A program made the translations under genes and the position numbers. Source: Flavobacteriaceae bacterium bin25 (GTDB lineage Bacteria > Bacteroidota > Bacteroidia > Flavobacteriales > Flavobacteriaceae). Taken from it: 64,000 nt of DNA. The notes under the pieces are model-generated. The model made no database searches and had not been told where the DNA came from. It saw nothing but the letters and a program-made list of their open reading frames with translations. The number at the start of each line of letters is the position of its first letter. Position 1 is the stretch's first letter. Shown piece after piece: positions 7,944 through 16,036 of this stretch. The stretch covers positions 1 through 64,000 of the forward strand of contig MPMN01000001.1 in NCBI GenBank assembly GCA_002238525.1, written 5' to 3'.

Positions 7944-10130
7944 CTAAAGCCAACCAGTACGGTCAGAATTGTCTGACTGTGAGTTAGTAGTCTCTTTGAC
8001 AACCAACTTAGAAGCAGCACCAGTATCACCAATCGAAACATTTTGCTCTATAACAGAAGAAGACCTTCCGGGCTGATATTCCTCTACCTCATCATAGTAT
8101 ACTGATACTGAAGATGCATCTATTAAAAAATCTTTTAGAGCGACAATCCCTGCTGGAATGCTCGAATCTTCGATAATACTTCCATCACGTGCTGGCCCTG
8201 TCCCTTGCTCATCTTCATCCAATTCTACAGTTATTTCTTCTGCAATAAGATTATTCGCTTCATCAGTACCAGCACCTCCAATTGTTACAACAGAATTAGT
8301 TGCGGCATTCCCTAAAGAAGAAAAATCTATTTGTTCTAATTTCGGATTTCCTTGAATTTCTAAAACCTTTAATTCATCCAAATCTGGAGATGTAATCTTA
8401 GTGATTTCTGCATTGGCATTTACCCTAAGCACACCATCAGGGCTTGTATGATCTAGCTCTAATTCTCCTTCTACAGCAATATTCTCTAACTCAACTTCAT
8501 GAATCTTCCCTTGCAATACTACTGTATCCAATCTGTCTTTGGCTTCATCAAAGGCATAAGTTTCAGCATCTTCATGATCTGCATCAAATCGAGAAATAAC
8601 ACTGTGGATATTTTCCAAGCTAATCTCTTCGATACTCGGAGGGAGAATAATATCTGTACCTGGCCCCGAACTAGTATCGTAGGTTCCTTTAAGTGTCAAT
8701 CTTTCTAAATCATCGGCATTTATTAAATTGATTTCTTTTATAGCATCCTCCGTTACATTGACTCCAACAATAAGTTCATCAACGTCTTCATTAACGGTAA
8801 TGCTTGTGCCTTTGAGATTTCTAGCTGTCAGGATTTCAACATCAGTCAGTTCCAGAGTATTTAAATCACCGATGATTAATGTAACTGAAGGAGGACCCTC
8901 AATTGTTAGTGAACCTTTGTCAGATCCCGAACCAATTCTTGATAAAGATCCAATCTTTAGCTGAGGATTCGTTCCTTGCAAACGAATGGTTATCTCGTTT
9001 GGTGTGTAACTTTCTAATGAGGATAAGTCCAATAACACACCTTTTCTGAGGTGAATTGTGTCGTCTCTAAAATTTGCGCTCTCAAGACTTGATAAATCGA
9101 CACGCTCGGTATCGTCATGAAATCTGATGTTTCTAGCATTTCGCAACTCTGGGTAATGGGCTTCCCTTTGATTAGCGACTAGATTACCTACTGACCTCAA
9201 GGCACTAAATATCAAGGGAGAAGAGTCATTCAAATGGTTGACCTCTAAATTACCAGTAACGGTTTCTACCTTAGCTAGCCAGGTAGCTATGCTACTTAGC
9301 TGACTGCTGCTCATATTGTCGGCAGATATGTCTAAATCTCCACCAATTTGCTTCACATTGGACTGCTCATCAAGGACAGATTGTAGATTGTTTTGGGTAA
9401 TTATTATACTTCCCCCAAAAAAGATATTAGACTCAGAAAGTTGTGCTTCCAGGTCAGATCTTACTTTATTTATTGCTTCTTGAAGTGTATTAAGATCATC
9501 TTGAGTTAATGAACCATCTAGTTTTGTCTGAATATTGTCTAGCTTTTCTTCCAATTCTTCAAGCTTGCTTTCATTTGAATCTATACTACTTGTCGCATCA
9601 GTTAGTTTACTTTCAGTATTATCAAGTTTAGTACTAGCTTGATCAACCTTACCCGATGTTTCATCTAGTTTTGTATTGGTCTCTTCGAGATCGTTTGTTG
9701 TTTCATCCAGTTTTGTATTGGTCTCTTCGAGATCGTTTGTTGCTTTATCCAGTTTTGTATTGGTCTCTTCGAGATTGTCTGTTGTTTCATCCAGCTTAGT
9801 ACTAGCCTGATCAAGACTGGTGATAGTCTGGTCAAGTTTATCATTTAAATCACTGATATCGCCTTCTAAATCGGATAAATCAGACTCCAAATTATCTACC
9901 TTAGTCTCAACAAGGGGTAATTGTGACTGAAGTGTTTGAATTAGACTTCTTACTGATGAGATATCAGATTGAATCTTAGACTCCAGAGAAGACGTTTTAC
10001 TCTCCAGAGAAGATGTTTTGGTCTGTAGGGCAGAAATTTGTTGACGCAAATCAGCAAATTCATCATCATAGTTTTTGCAATTGATTAAAACAAGAGCCAA
10101 AAGGACATAGGACAGATAGTATTTTTTCAT
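7944..10130 (-). CDS. Coiled-coil surface lipoprotein with beta-solenoid region
   Basis: A 728-residue protein. The N-terminus is a lipoprotein signal (VLINC, Cys18) followed by KNYDDEFADLRQQI, a start seen in other Bacteroidota surface lipoproteins. Residues about 22-215 are a long coiled coil of heptads. They include near-perfect 14-residue repeats (ETNTKLDETTNDLE type) at DNA positions 9661-9786. Residues about 230-690 look like leucine-rich solenoid strands of the receptor-L or BspA type, with phrases such as VDLSSLESANFRDD and LKVLEIQGNPKLEQIDF. No enzyme motif is present. The architecture resembles a trimeric or stalked adhesin, but the function is unknown. It is monocistronic with long flanking gaps. 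Confidence 0.75.
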   Translation of the reverse strand: MKKYYLSYVLLALVLINCKNYDDEFADLRQQISALQTKTSSLESKTSSLESKIQSDISSVRSLIQTLQSQLPLVETKVDNLESDLSDLEGDISDLNDKLDQTITSLDQASTKLDETTDNLEETNTKLDKATNDLEETNTKLDETTNDLEETNTKLDETSGKVDQASTKLDNTESKLTDATSSIDSNESKLEELEEKLDNIQTKLDGSLTQDDLNTLQEAINKVRSDLEAQLSESNIFFGGSIIITQNNLQSVLDEQSNVKQIGGDLDISADNMSSSQLSSIATWLAKVETVTGNLEVNHLNDSSPLIFSALRSVGNLVANQREAHYPELRNARNIRFHDDTERVDLSSLESANFRDDTIHLRKGVLLDLSSLESYTPNEITIRLQGTNPQLKIGSLSRIGSGSDKGSLTIEGPPSVTLIIGDLNTLELTDVEILTARNLKGTSITVNEDVDELIVGVNVTEDAIKEINLINADDLERLTLKGTYDTSSGPGTDIILPPSIEEISLENIHSVISRFDADHEDAETYAFDEAKDRLDTVVLQGKIHEVELENIAVEGELELDHTSPDGVLRVNANAEITKITSPDLDELKVLEIQGNPKLEQIDFSSLGNAATNSVVTIGGAGTDEANNLIAEEITVELDEDEQGTGPARDGSIIEDSSIPAGIVALKDFLIDASSVSVYYDEVEEYQPGRSSSVIEQNVSIGDTGAASKLVVKETTNSQSDNSDRTGWL
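9661..9786. repeat. Three tandem 42-bp units inside the coiled coil
   Basis: Three adjacent 42-bp units (9661-9702, 9703-9744, 9745-9786) are almost identical and keep the reading frame, each coding 14 residues (two heptads). Flanking sequence holds decayed units. Gain or loss of a unit would change stalk length without breaking the gene. Confidence 0.85.
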
Positions 10131-10710
10131 GTCGTAGAATTAAAATGTATATTGAAAGTATAGACAATATGTAATTATTGAAATCGAATATCAGTAAGTT
10201 TCACCACATAGCGGTTAAGCCATATTTCTGCGAAATTAACCAAATAATTGTTACTAAAGACACCTTCAATTAATGTAAAAACAGTATTTGCCAAGTTTAT
10301 CTTTAATGGTTTATACAGAAGTTTTTAAAAAGCGATTTATTGACCCAAAAAAATTTCGTCATTTCATTGAATAATTTATAATAATCCTAGAATAAATCCC
10401 TTTTATAGACATAATTATTTCTCTGTGGAGGTTTGTGTAGCATATATATTTTCTCCTTTGAAAACTTTCAATGTAGTGGATATCTATAAGTTTGTCTTTG
10501 GAGGTTTGCTATCTTAGTTCTCACAAAATTTTGTTAAATGTCCAGCACAAACAAAAATCAAAACTAAATAAGGCTGTTTATCCCTTTGTAGTCAAGATAT
10601 GTTGACGATATATATTTTCCCGATGAAACCCTCCAAAACGGTTCAAGTAAGAGGGTTTTGTTTGAGTTGATAGATTTATAAGAGATTGATTATCAAGACT
10701 ATTTTGTTTC
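10131..10710. other. Gene-free gap with one hairpin
   Basis: No gene is seen in these 580 bases. An imperfect terminator-like hairpin is present: AAACCCTC at 10626-10633 pairs with GAGGGTTT at 10651-10658 around a 17-base loop. The 9-mer GGAGGTTTG occurs twice near 10425-10510. The part close to 10130 should hold the promoter of the coiled-coil lipoprotein, but no full consensus is visible. Confidence 0.5.
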
Positions 10711-10735
10711 ATTCCACAACAAAGTGATTAGAGCC
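10711..10735. repeat. 25-bp dispersed repeat, copy 2
   Basis: It matches copy 1 (103-127) at 24 of 25 positions. It borders the point where homology between the duplicated hydrolase sequences begins, so it may mark a recombination boundary. Confidence 0.6.
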
Positions 10736-10990
10736 GTAAATCTTAATAAAATTGCTGCAGGTCTAGCATTTAATCGATATTCTGAAAAACTTTCCGATGT
10801 GGATCTCTCAAGCACGATATTTATAACTGCAAATAAAGATGAACAAGTGGGTGTGTATTTAATGAAAAAGAAATCAATTTTTTGAGAAGCAAACAACTTG
10901 CTAAAGAACTAATCATACTGGATGGTGGGCATAGTTTGATTTTTGAAGAGAAAGATGTGATGAAAGATTTGTATAACGTTATTATCTTTT
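10736..10990 (+). pseudogene. Truncated, frameshifted copy of the adjacent hydrolase
   Basis: Only the last quarter of the gene is present. NKIAAGLAFNRYSEKL here matches GKLAAGMAYHRFIDKL in the intact downstream gene. LSSTIFITANKDEQ matches LSTTIFLTATKDDQ, and after a frame change LIILDGGHS matches LIILEGEHS. The frame change coincides with the run GGTGTGTATTT; without one GT the reading continues as VFNEKEINFL, parallel to TFNEQEINFL. So a GT dinucleotide insertion appears to have broken the frame. The upstream three quarters of the copy are gone. The tail runs straight into the next gene without a stop. Confidence 0.8.
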
Positions 10991-11874
10991 CTGATGAAAT
11001 ATCAGATAATTTGGATGGGAGTGGTACTAATACTGAAGAAGATAAGGAAATTGAATATGCAGAATTTGTTCATCCTAAAATACCATCAGAAAACGAAGGA
11101 CTATACGAATATATAGGGGATATGACTTCAGATACTGTTTGGGTATTTGTCCAAGGAGGTCCCGAAACAAAACAATACCAATTTTTTAATGAAGGAAAAG
11201 CTAAAGGGATAGATCCATATCCATTTATAACAGATGATTTGGTAGTTTATCCCTATCAAAGCCAACAAATAAATAGTTCTCGTTTTGAGCAGTTTGATTT
11301 AACCTTCGAACAAGCAAAAAAAGAAGGTGCAATCAGCGTTGAAATAGTAAAGCTCGTGGTACAAGAATTTGTTGATAAGGAAAAAGTTGTATACCTCATA
11401 GGGCACTCTTATGGCTCTTTGATAATAAACGAGTTTTTGTCTCTACATGGACCGCTGGCAGACAAAACTGTTTCATTAAATGGAAGACTGAATATGGACC
11501 AGGAGGTTTGGGAAGGATTTTCAGTAGGTGAATATTGGCGATATGATACCAATGGTGTTAATCCATCAAAAACTCAGAATGCAGAGGACCTCAGTAGGCA
11601 AGAAAAGAATTTGGGTAAGCTAGCTGCAGGAATGGCCTACCACAGATTTATAGATAAGCTTGCTAATGTAAATCTTTCAACAACAATATTTTTAACTGCT
11701 ACGAAAGATGATCAAGCCGGAACATTTAATGAGCAAGAGATTAATTTCTTGAAAGAAAAAGACCTCGCCCATGATCTCATCATACTAGAGGGTGAACATA
11801 GTGACGCCTTACAGTCAGAAACCATGAAGAAGCTACACAATTTAATAATCAATCCAAATTCCAAATGGGAATAA
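10882..11874 (+). CDS. Alpha/beta-hydrolase fold protein
   Basis: The 330-codon frame contains a Ser-hydrolase elbow, YLIGHSYGSLIINEF (GHSYG at about residues 174-178), and a possible oxyanion-hole segment VFVQGGPE (about 90-97). A late DLIILEGEHSDA probably supplies the catalytic His. No signal peptide is seen. The substrate is unknown. The first 38 or so codons belong to the truncated upstream copy, so the true start is doubtful: TTG at 10882 merely opens the frame, while ATG at 10960 or 11122 are alternatives. If 11122 is used, the protein starts just before the first core strand. The gene has no operon partner. It may itself have lost its original 5' end. Confidence 0.65.
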   Translation: MRSKQLAKELIILDGGHSLIFEEKDVMKDLYNVIIFSDEISDNLDGSGTNTEEDKEIEYAEFVHPKIPSENEGLYEYIGDMTSDTVWVFVQGGPETKQYQFFNEGKAKGIDPYPFITDDLVVYPYQSQQINSSRFEQFDLTFEQAKKEGAISVEIVKLVVQEFVDKEKVVYLIGHSYGSLIINEFLSLHGPLADKTVSLNGRLNMDQEVWEGFSVGEYWRYDTNGVNPSKTQNAEDLSRQEKNLGKLAAGMAYHRFIDKLANVNLSTTIFLTATKDDQAGTFNEQEINFLKEKDLAHDLIILEGEHSDALQSETMKKLHNLIINPNSKWE

Positions 11875-12002
11875 GGATATCAGAGTTGTATAATCATCAA
11901 AAAATCAAACCATTTTACCGAAATTAATTCCAATAGGAGATTCATCAATTAATTGTAAAAGACAAGTATTGAGAGTCATCAACCTAGAGTATTCTCAGGC
12001 AA

Positions 12003-12026
12003 GTCCACAACAAAGTGATCAGACCC
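12003..12026. repeat. 25-bp dispersed repeat, copy 3 (diverged)
   Basis: It matches copy 2 at 21 of 23 compared positions. It lies about 130 bases after the intact hydrolase gene, so copies 2 and 3 flank the duplicated hydrolase segment. Confidence 0.5.
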
Positions 12027-12133
12027 AATAATTTTTTAGGGAAAGAAATTCTAAGAACATGCAAATGCATTTTGGTGTTCACGAAACCATACCATCAGTA
12101 ATATTGAGAGGAAAAGAAGAACAACTCTTACGC

Positions 12134-12163
12134 TATCACCTATGTGCTTGCATATAGGTGATA
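12134..12163. other. Strong stem-loop
   Basis: TATCACCTAT at 12134-12143 pairs perfectly with ATAGGTGATA at 12154-12163. The stem extends three more pairs (one G-T) to a CTTG tetraloop. No T run follows on either strand, so it is not a standard terminator. It could be a transposon-end hairpin, an RNA stability element or a terminator of unusual form. Confidence 0.6.
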
Positions 12164-12274
12164 AAACATAAGTTGCATTTAAAGGTTTATTGTACAAACA
12201 CTTATACTGAGCTGTATTTTTAGTTATTGCTAATGTAGTCTGGATTAGAAGATTCTGAGGGGTTGACCTCAGAA

Positions 12275-13129
12275 TTAATTGAAAATGATGGTTTTGTTTC
12301 TATAAATCATTATCTTTCTATCAATATGCAATCTAATCGCTCTTAATAATACCAATCGTTCTAAATCTCTACCTCTTTCGATAAAATCTTTAATAGAATT
12401 GAGATGAGATACTTGAACAACATCTTGTTCTATAATGGGACCTGCATCAAGATCCTTTGTGACATAATGACTAGTGGCACCAATTATTTTAACTCCCCGT
12501 TCATATGCCGAATGGTAAGGTCGAGCTCCGGGAAAAGCAGGCAGAAATGAATGGTGGATATTGATGATTTTGAAAGGATAAAAAGTAATGAATTTCTCAG
12601 ACAGGATTTGCATATATCGAGCCAAGACAATAAAATCAATTTCCTTTTCTTTGAATAATGCTAGTTGTCTTTTTTCAGATTCGACTTTGGTGCCTTTCGA
12701 CACCGGTATGTGGTAAAATGGAATTTCGAAACGCTTGGCTATGATTTCTAAATCGAGATGATTGCTGATAATCAAGGGGATTTCACACCCGAGTCGACCA
12801 GTCTTATATTGTGCTAAAATGTCGTAGAGACAATGATCATATTTTGAAACCATCACACCCATTCTGGGTCTGCGTCTCTTGAGATAAAAATTACTATTTA
12901 GATTGAAAATGGGTATGAATTTTTTATCAAATTGTTTCTTAAATTGAACAACTGAGGTTTTTATTGAATTGAATTCAATCTCAACACGCATAAAAAATAA
13001 CTTGTTTACACGATCAACATACTGATCAATGTAAATGATATTTCCCTCACTGGAAAGAATAAAATTGGTTACAGATGCTATAATTCCTTTTTTATCAGGA
13101 CAATGCATCAAAATGATGATTTCTTGCAC
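12275..13129 (-). CDS. purU: Formyltetrahydrofolate deformylase
   Basis: This 284-residue enzyme hydrolyses 10-formyl-THF to formate and THF, supplying formate and balancing one-carbon pools. An N-terminal ACT domain (LMHCPDKKGIIASVTNFIL, residues about 7-25) is followed by a formyltransferase-type catalytic domain with HHSFLPAFPGARPYH (His and surrounding loop) and TKDLDAGPIIEQD (catalytic Asp). Length equals the usual 280. The chosen start is GTG, overlapping the preceding stop as TAGTG. An internal ATG eight codons later would remove the first ACT strand, so GTG fits better. It is translationally coupled to the amidohydrolase gene upstream. Confidence 0.94.
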   Translation of the reverse strand: MQEIIILMHCPDKKGIIASVTNFILSSEGNIIYIDQYVDRVNKLFFMRVEIEFNSIKTSVVQFKKQFDKKFIPIFNLNSNFYLKRRRPRMGVMVSKYDHCLYDILAQYKTGRLGCEIPLIISNHLDLEIIAKRFEIPFYHIPVSKGTKVESEKRQLALFKEKEIDFIVLARYMQILSEKFITFYPFKIINIHHSFLPAFPGARPYHSAYERGVKIIGATSHYVTKDLDAGPIIEQDVVQVSHLNSIKDFIERGRDLERLVLLRAIRLHIDRKIMIYRNKTIIFN

Positions 13130-14706
13130 TAATTAGATCTAATCCCGGGCTGAAGTAATTCAAAATTTTCGGCTTTTTTGGCCTTGTCAACCATTTGCTT
13201 CACACTTGCTAGCAATTTTTTGGCATCATATACAACACCATTACTGATGGTATATTTTACACCTCCAACTCGTACTACTTCATTTTCACGATTTAGCTTT
13301 ATAGCTCCCGTTCCATAGAGAACTTTGAGGTTTTCTAAAGGATTTTCTTCGATTAAGACTAGATCAGCCTGTTTTCCAATTCTGATACTTCCGGTGATAT
13401 CATCTACACCCAATAATTCTGCTCCATCTAAAGTTGCTGCTTTGATCACTTCTAAAGGATGGAATCCGGATTCTCTAAGAAGTTCAAGTTCCCTTATATA
13501 GGCAAAGCCATAAAGCTGAAAAATAAAACCCGAATCAGAACCTACAGTGACTCTACCCCCTCTGTTTTTATATTCATTTAAGAATGTCATCCAAAGTTTG
13601 TAATTATTTTTCCAATGAACTTCTTGTTCTGTACCCCAATAGTGCCAATACGAACCATGTGAAACCATACTAGGTTGAAAAAATTTCCACAAAGATGGAA
13701 GGGTATAGTCTTGATGCCATTCTAAGGTTCGTGCCCGATGTAGATCTCTGCTAGCTTCATATATGTTTAAGGTGGGAGAAATAGTAAAATCTAGCTCAAT
13801 TAATGTGTTGAGTACTTTATTCCAATGATCACTATAGGGTTTTGCTGCTTGTTGCCAAAGCTTGCCAGCTTCTTCAAAGCGATGCTGTTCGTTTTGATAA
13901 TTGTAGTTGAAAGGATAGTGTTGAATTGTTCTATCATCGAATAATGCTTCAGGCAAACCATACCAATGTTCCATTGATGTTAGTCCCGCTTTTGCACTAT
14001 CCAAAGCATTCCATCGAGCAACGCTCAACTGAGCATGATGACAAGTTGAACGAAGCCCTAATTTATTGTTTTCATCAATGGCAGCAATCATCAAATCAGG
14101 CTCCGCACCACCAAATTTGATTCCATCAGCTCCCTTTTGGGCATTTTCTCTGACCCATTTCCTTGCTTCTTCAGGTGTGGAAATTGGATTTTCTTGACCT
14201 TGGCCAAACCAGGTAAAAGAAATAATCCGAGGAGCGATAATTTCATTTTTCTCTGATCGAGTTCTTAAATCTAAGGCATAATCAATACCTCTTCCCCCGA
14301 CTTCTCTGACCGTGGTCACTCCATGGGCAAGCCATAGGTTAAACACATACTCCCAGTCTGCTCCTTGAGCTTCACCGCCAATGTGAGCATGGGTATCAAC
14401 AAACCCCGGAAGAAGATACCATCCCGAAGCATCAATTTCCTTTCCTCCTTCTTTTAGTTCTGGGCGATCTTCTTCTTTGATAGGTACATTCGGATATCCC
14501 ACGTTATGAATCGCTACTATTTTATCTTTTTCTATGACAATATCCATAGGACCTTGTGGTGGAGCTCCATTTCCGGCAATCATTGTTACCCCTCGAATAA
14601 TTAATTGATCAAATGGACCTTGAGCAATATCTTGGCACCGGAGATGATAAAAATTCATGGCCAAAATCAATAAAATGAGATTAAATTTTGAGAAATTTAT
14701 ATTCAT
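13129..14706 (-). CDS. Exported amidohydrolase (imidazolonepropionase-like)
   Basis: A 525-residue metal-dependent hydrolase. The N-terminus is a hydrophobic signal sequence; a Cys at residue 25 (HLRCQD) could make it a lipoprotein, but the lipobox is poor. The TIM-barrel metal motif is PGFVDTHAHIGG (HxH at about residues 105-107). Further ligands are probably in STCHHAQ, MEHWYG and TVGSDSGF (Asp). The late segment GSIRIGKQADLVLIEENPL is the composite beta-sandwich typical of the family. The substrate is not evident; relatives act on cyclic amides or dipeptides. It shares a base with the purU start, giving a two-gene operon, although a functional link is not obvious. Confidence 0.85.
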   Translation of the reverse strand: MNINFSKFNLILLILAMNFYHLRCQDIAQGPFDQLIIRGVTMIAGNGAPPQGPMDIVIEKDKIVAIHNVGYPNVPIKEEDRPELKEGGKEIDASGWYLLPGFVDTHAHIGGEAQGADWEYVFNLWLAHGVTTVREVGGRGIDYALDLRTRSEKNEIIAPRIISFTWFGQGQENPISTPEEARKWVRENAQKGADGIKFGGAEPDLMIAAIDENNKLGLRSTCHHAQLSVARWNALDSAKAGLTSMEHWYGLPEALFDDRTIQHYPFNYNYQNEQHRFEEAGKLWQQAAKPYSDHWNKVLNTLIELDFTISPTLNIYEASRDLHRARTLEWHQDYTLPSLWKFFQPSMVSHGSYWHYWGTEQEVHWKNNYKLWMTFLNEYKNRGGRVTVGSDSGFIFQLYGFAYIRELELLRESGFHPLEVIKAATLDGAELLGVDDITGSIRIGKQADLVLIEENPLENLKVLYGTGAIKLNRENEVVRVGGVKYTISNGVVYDAKKLLASVKQMVDKAKKAENFELLQPGIRSN

Positions 14707-14729
14707 GGACGAAATTTTTTGGAACTAAA

Positions 14730-14763
14730 CAAATATATTCAGTTTGATGCATTTACCATGCAA
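14730..14763 (-). promoter_or_regulatory. Predicted promoter of the amidohydrolase/purU operon
   Basis: The minus strand reads TTG (14761-14763), 23 bases, then TATATTTG (14730-14737), within the Bacteroidota consensus range. The leader to the start at 14706 would be about 17 bases. Confidence 0.5.
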
Positions 14764-14943
14764 GTCAAAATTTGGTATTTACCCAAAGCAGATACGAGCG
14801 GAAGGTAATTCAATAGGACCGAAACTAACCTCTTAGAAATCATATTTTATCTCCTGATTTAATGATGATGATTTTTCACGAACAAAGACACTATCCATCG
14901 TTCCTAATAGTAAAATTTTGTGCTTCTCATGAATTGGATGAAC

Positions 14944-14976
14944 AAAAACGCCACTACAAACTGCAGTGGCGTTTTT
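14944..14976. terminator. Strong rho-independent terminator
   Basis: AAAAACGCCACT at 14944-14955 pairs perfectly with AGTGGCGTTTTT at 14965-14976, a 12-bp stem with a 9-base loop and T runs on both strands. It ends the glnK-amt-porin operon on the minus strand. Confidence 0.92.
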
Positions 14977-15002
14977 GCATGAAAAAATTTAAAATGTAAT
15001 AT

Positions 15003-16025
15003 TTAAAATGAGTACACTAGGGCAACTAAAACTGAAAAAAGAGAATCGGTTTCCGAATCGTTCCCCCCAGCGAATATAGGCTCAGACGCTTTATCAAATC
15101 TCAATTCTGGTTTGATTGTCAAATCATCAACAGAGAAACTTCCTGTTGCTGTGTATGAAATATTAGTAGCTTCTTCACTTTCAAATACCCCGGTTGCTTC
15201 TCCTGTTTCGTCAAAAAACTCAACTCGAAATCCTAAACTTGCTGCATCAGAAAAATCGTACTGTGGATATAAGGCTAATCCTGTAAAGTCTGATTGTTCA
15301 TCGTCAGCACTAAATCTATACAAGGTTGCATTAACTCCAAGATTAAATGATTCACTGATTGGAATGCCACCAGTAAAATCAAAATGAATGAAGTCATTTC
15401 CGCCAAGATAATTCAAATATTGACCGTATGCTCCAAATTGTATTCCGTAGGTATATACTTTATCTCGGTTGAAATCGACAAAATCAGTTCCATTAAAAAC
15501 TCCAGCCATGATCGAAAAGTCATCGCTAGGCTGATAATCTAATTTTACTCCAGCGTGTGAAAATGGACCATATGAGAACATATAAGATGTAGAATAGTGG
15601 AAATTTCCTGCAGGTGAAATCACTTCGTAACCTAAAAAAGTATTAAAGTTACCTACAGTCAAAGTAGTTTTTTCACTTAGATTGGCATATACGTAAAGTT
15701 GATTGAGGATATTTGAAGAGCCAGTTTCATTGAATACAGCTTCTTTTCCTCGAGGCCCATAAACTAGATCTGCAACAAACCCAGCTTTTTCACCCTCATA
15801 AGAAAAAATTCCATTGAACATACCAAGTGCAAAACCTGGATTGTTTGCAAATGAAGTTCCGGGAGCTTGGTCATGTTCCTCCGATAGTACAAGACGACCG
15901 TAGACATCAACTGTACCTGTGAAGTTCCATTTGGTTTTTGAATCTTCCTGGCTGTACCCTTGTCCAATTGCACATAGAGAGATTAGTGTCATTGAGACAA
16001 GAAAAACAAAGTTTCTGATAATCAT
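15003..16025 (-). CDS. Outer-membrane beta-barrel porin-like protein
   Basis: A 340-residue protein with a signal peptide (residues 1 to about 25, cleaved near SQED) and an all-beta, aromatic-rich body of alternating strands ending in a C-terminal ...VALVYSF, the final-strand pattern of outer-membrane barrels. It resembles the putative porins annotated as OmpL-like or bbp2 in Bacteroidota. It follows amt by 11 bases and shares its terminator, so it is probably made together with the ammonium transporter and PII protein. I infer that it lets ammonium or a small nitrogen source through the outer membrane, but the sequence alone does not prove this. Confidence 0.75.
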   Translation of the reverse strand: MIIRNFVFLVSMTLISLCAIGQGYSQEDSKTKWNFTGTVDVYGRLVLSEEHDQAPGTSFANNPGFALGMFNGIFSYEGEKAGFVADLVYGPRGKEAVFNETGSSNILNQLYVYANLSEKTTLTVGNFNTFLGYEVISPAGNFHYSTSYMFSYGPFSHAGVKLDYQPSDDFSIMAGVFNGTDFVDFNRDKVYTYGIQFGAYGQYLNYLGGNDFIHFDFTGGIPISESFNLGVNATLYRFSADDEQSDFTGLALYPQYDFSDAASLGFRVEFFDETGEATGVFESEEATNISYTATGSFSVDDLTIKPELRFDKASEPIFAGGNDSETDSLFSVLVALVYSF

Positions 16026-16036
16026 ATATAAAGTAT

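Larger units (their letters stand above)
11875..12274. other. Gene-free gap with repeat copy and strong hairpin
   Basis: These 400 bases lie between two convergent genes and encode nothing recognisable. They contain the third dispersed repeat copy (12003-12026) and the hairpin at 12134-12163. Confidence 0.6.
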
